Of a stretch of 64,000 nucleotides of DNA, positions 62,137-64,000 are shown one piece after another. Numbering within the stretch: the first letter of the stretch is position 1; each line of letters opens with the position of its first letter. The stretch lies in the NCBI GenBank assembly GCA_033002965.1, contig JAURVB010014120.1, forward strand, positions 1-64,000. The letters run 5' to 3'. The notes under the pieces were generated by a model, which worked only from the letters and a program-made list of their open reading frames with translations, was not told where the DNA came from and did no database searches. Both the position numbers and the translations under genes were made by a program. Source of the stretch: Piper betle (lineage: Eukaryota; Streptophyta; Magnoliopsida; Piperales; Piperaceae).

Positions 62137-63640
62137 TAGTTTCGTAATAAAAACTTGACTCGATCTCGACTCGAGTTAAATTTTTATTACGAAATAAATA
62201 TTAAAAAAATAAAATAATTTCGTAATAAAAATATGACTCAGTCCCAACTCGTGTTAATATTACGAAATAAATTTTTTTAAAAATAAAATATTTTCATAAT
62301 AAAAACTTGACTCGATCCCGCGTTGGGGATGTCAGTGATGGTAATTTCATAATAAAAACTTAACTTGCTCCCGACTCGAGTCAATATTAAGAAATTAATT
62401 TTAAAAATAAAATAAAATAATTTTGTAATAAAAACTTAACTCGCTCCCTACTCGAGTCAATATTATGAAATAAAATTTAAAAAATTAAAATAATTTGTAA
62501 TAAAAACTTGACTTGCTCCTAACTCGATTCAATATTAAAAATAAAATTTAAAAATAAAAATAAAAATTAAATACCATAAAATAAAAATTTGACTCATTCT
62601 CGACTCAAATCATTATTACAAAATAAAATTAAAAATAAAATAAAATAATTTCGAAATAAAAACTTAACTCTCTCCCATCTTAAGTTAATATTATGAAATT
62701 AATTTAAAAAATAAAATAAAATAATTTTATAATAAAACTTGACTCATTCCCTACTCGAGTCAATATTATGAAATAAAATTTTAAAAAAATATAAAAATAA
62801 TTTCTTAATAAAAACTTAACCTCCCCGCCCCCCCCCCACCCCCCCTCGCTCCTGCCCGAAGCGGCCATCCCCCTGCCTGCGGCCACGGTCCCCCTCGAGC
62901 TGCAGCCCAACCCCCTACTGCCCCCCACCCCACGGGCGGCCGGCGGTCCCAACTCGTGTTAAATTTTTATTACGAAATAAATATTTTAAAAAATAAAATA
63001 ATTTCGTAATAAAAATATGACTCAGTCCTAACTCGTGTTAATATTACGAAATAATTTTTTTAAAAAATAAAATATTTTTATAATAAAAACTTAACTCGAT
63101 CTCGCACAGGGGATGTTGGTGATGGTAATTTCGTAATAAAAACTTGACTTACTCCTGATTCTCCCGTCTCGAGTTAATATTATGAAATTAATTTTAAAAA
63201 ATAAAATAAAATAATTTTATAATAAAACTTGACTCGTTCCCTACTCTAGTCAATATTATGAAATAAAATTTTAAAAAATATAAAAGTAATTTCATAATAA
63301 AGATTTGACTCGCTCGTGACTCGATTCAATATAACGAAATAAATTTTTAAAAAATTCAAAAATAAAATACCATAAAATAAAAACTTGACTCGAGTGGGGA
63401 ACGAGTCACGTTTTTATTTTATGATATTTTATTTTTAAAATTTATTTCATAATATTGAATCGAGTTAAGTTTTTATTAAGAAATTATTTGTAGATTTTTT
63501 TAAATTTTATTTTATAATATTGACTCTTGTCTAGAGCGAGTCAAGTTTTTATTACAAAATTATTTTATTTTATTTTTTAAAATTTATTTCGGAATATTCA
63601 CTCGAGTGAGAAGCGAGTCAAATTTTTATTACGAAATTGC
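62137..63640. repeat. Array of about 75-bp AT-rich dyad units, with an inversion
   Basis: Some seventeen units each hold TTCGTAATAAAAACTTGACT, a CTCGNNCCCGACTCGAGTC-like dyad and ATATTATGAAATAAATTTT. A larger duplication of about 780 bases is visible: GGGGATGTCAGTGATGGTAA near 62,325 recurs as GGGGATGTTGGTGATGGTAA near 63,110. A C-rich insert lies at 62,822-62,945. Near 63,395-63,420 the units switch to the opposite strand (GAGTCAAGTTTTTATTACG), giving an inverted arrangement. Confidence 0.85.
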
Positions 63641-64000
63641 CATCAGACCGCCGCACCCTCCCCCCCTCTATTTTTGCCATCACCGTTGTTTTTTTGTGCC
63701 ATCGTCGGCTGTGTTTGCACGTGATGTCGGCAGGCAATTGTGGCGTTACGGGCAAAGAGGGGGAGGGAAATATGGCGGCAGGGGGAGACTGCGCAGGGTG
63801 GGGGCAAAATTGGGTGGGTGGGTGGGGGGGGGTGAAGCGCGGCCCTGGGGGCGCGGACAGGTGGGCCGCTGGGTAGATGCCCGGTGGCAGCCGGGCAGGG
63901 GCAGGGGTAGGGGGTGGTGGGAGGGGGTCAGGGGGGCGGCAAGAGGCGAGGTAGGGGGCCTGGGCCGATGGGGGCAGGGTGTGGGTGGCGGTAGAGAGGC
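63641..64000 (+). other. GC-rich block at the window end
   Basis: After the last dyad unit (ACTCGAGTGAGAAGCGAGTC) and ATTGCCATC the sequence becomes C-rich, then strongly G-rich. This is the order seen in family-A LTRs, so it may be the start of another LTR or LTR-derived segment running out of the window. The 79-codon frame here is glycine-rich low complexity. Confidence 0.45.

Noticed and set aside
61603..62158. Proline-rich proteins of 105-172 codons
   Set aside because: Three overlapping registers of one C-rich stretch are all open, which shows low complexity rather than a gene.

Overview
This is plant nuclear DNA, almost certainly from a flowering plant: spliced genes with GT-AG introns, a MIR166 hairpin, a Ty3/gypsy Athila/Tat-type retrotransposon primed by tRNA-Asp, and many long solo LTRs. 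The GC-rich first exons and 5' ends of the FAD-oxidoreductase and chaperonin-10 genes lean towards a monocot, but the species cannot be read from the window.

Positions 1-36,000 hold essentially only transposable elements nested in one another. Two long-LTR families dominate. Family A has termini TGTAAAACCC...GTGTTACA and is about 2.2-3.5 kb. Family F ends ...GGTCGTTACA, is about 3 kb, and carries a minisatellite inside. Most copies are solo LTRs, several with exact 5-bp target duplications. A full-length Athila-like element (7,454-19,771, minus strand) sits inside the minisatellite of one F LTR. Its integrase end is split by a family-A solo LTR (10,234-13,204), and gag-pro is separated from pol by a one-base frameshift. 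A 463-bp TRIM sits in another A LTR. A 5.7-kb hAT-like element splits an A LTR and is itself invaded by a second one.

Positions 36,000-44,000 are AT-rich intergenic DNA with one clear 912-bp non-autonomous hAT element.

Positions 44,000-59,800 are the gene island. It holds a WVD2-like/TPX2-domain microtubule protein gene (+), a MIR166 gene (+), a probably plastid-targeted FAD/NAD(P)-binding (renalase-type) oxidoreductase gene (+) with an apparent one-base frameshift in exon 5, and a mitochondrial-type chaperonin-10 gene (-). The last two genes converge. The four genes have no obvious common pathway; this is an ordinary plant gene cluster.

Positions 59,800-64,000 return to intergenic DNA. There are two perfect hairpins at 61.6 kb and a 1.5-kb array of roughly 75-bp AT-rich units built from the same dyad module that occurs in the LTRs, flanked by C- and G-rich stretches.

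The most unusual signals are three. The 33-bp repeats in one LTR all keep a short stem with compensating changes. A GACTCGA...TCGAGTC dyad module is shared by otherwise unrelated mobile elements and is amplified at 62 kb. The FAD gene carries a frame break.
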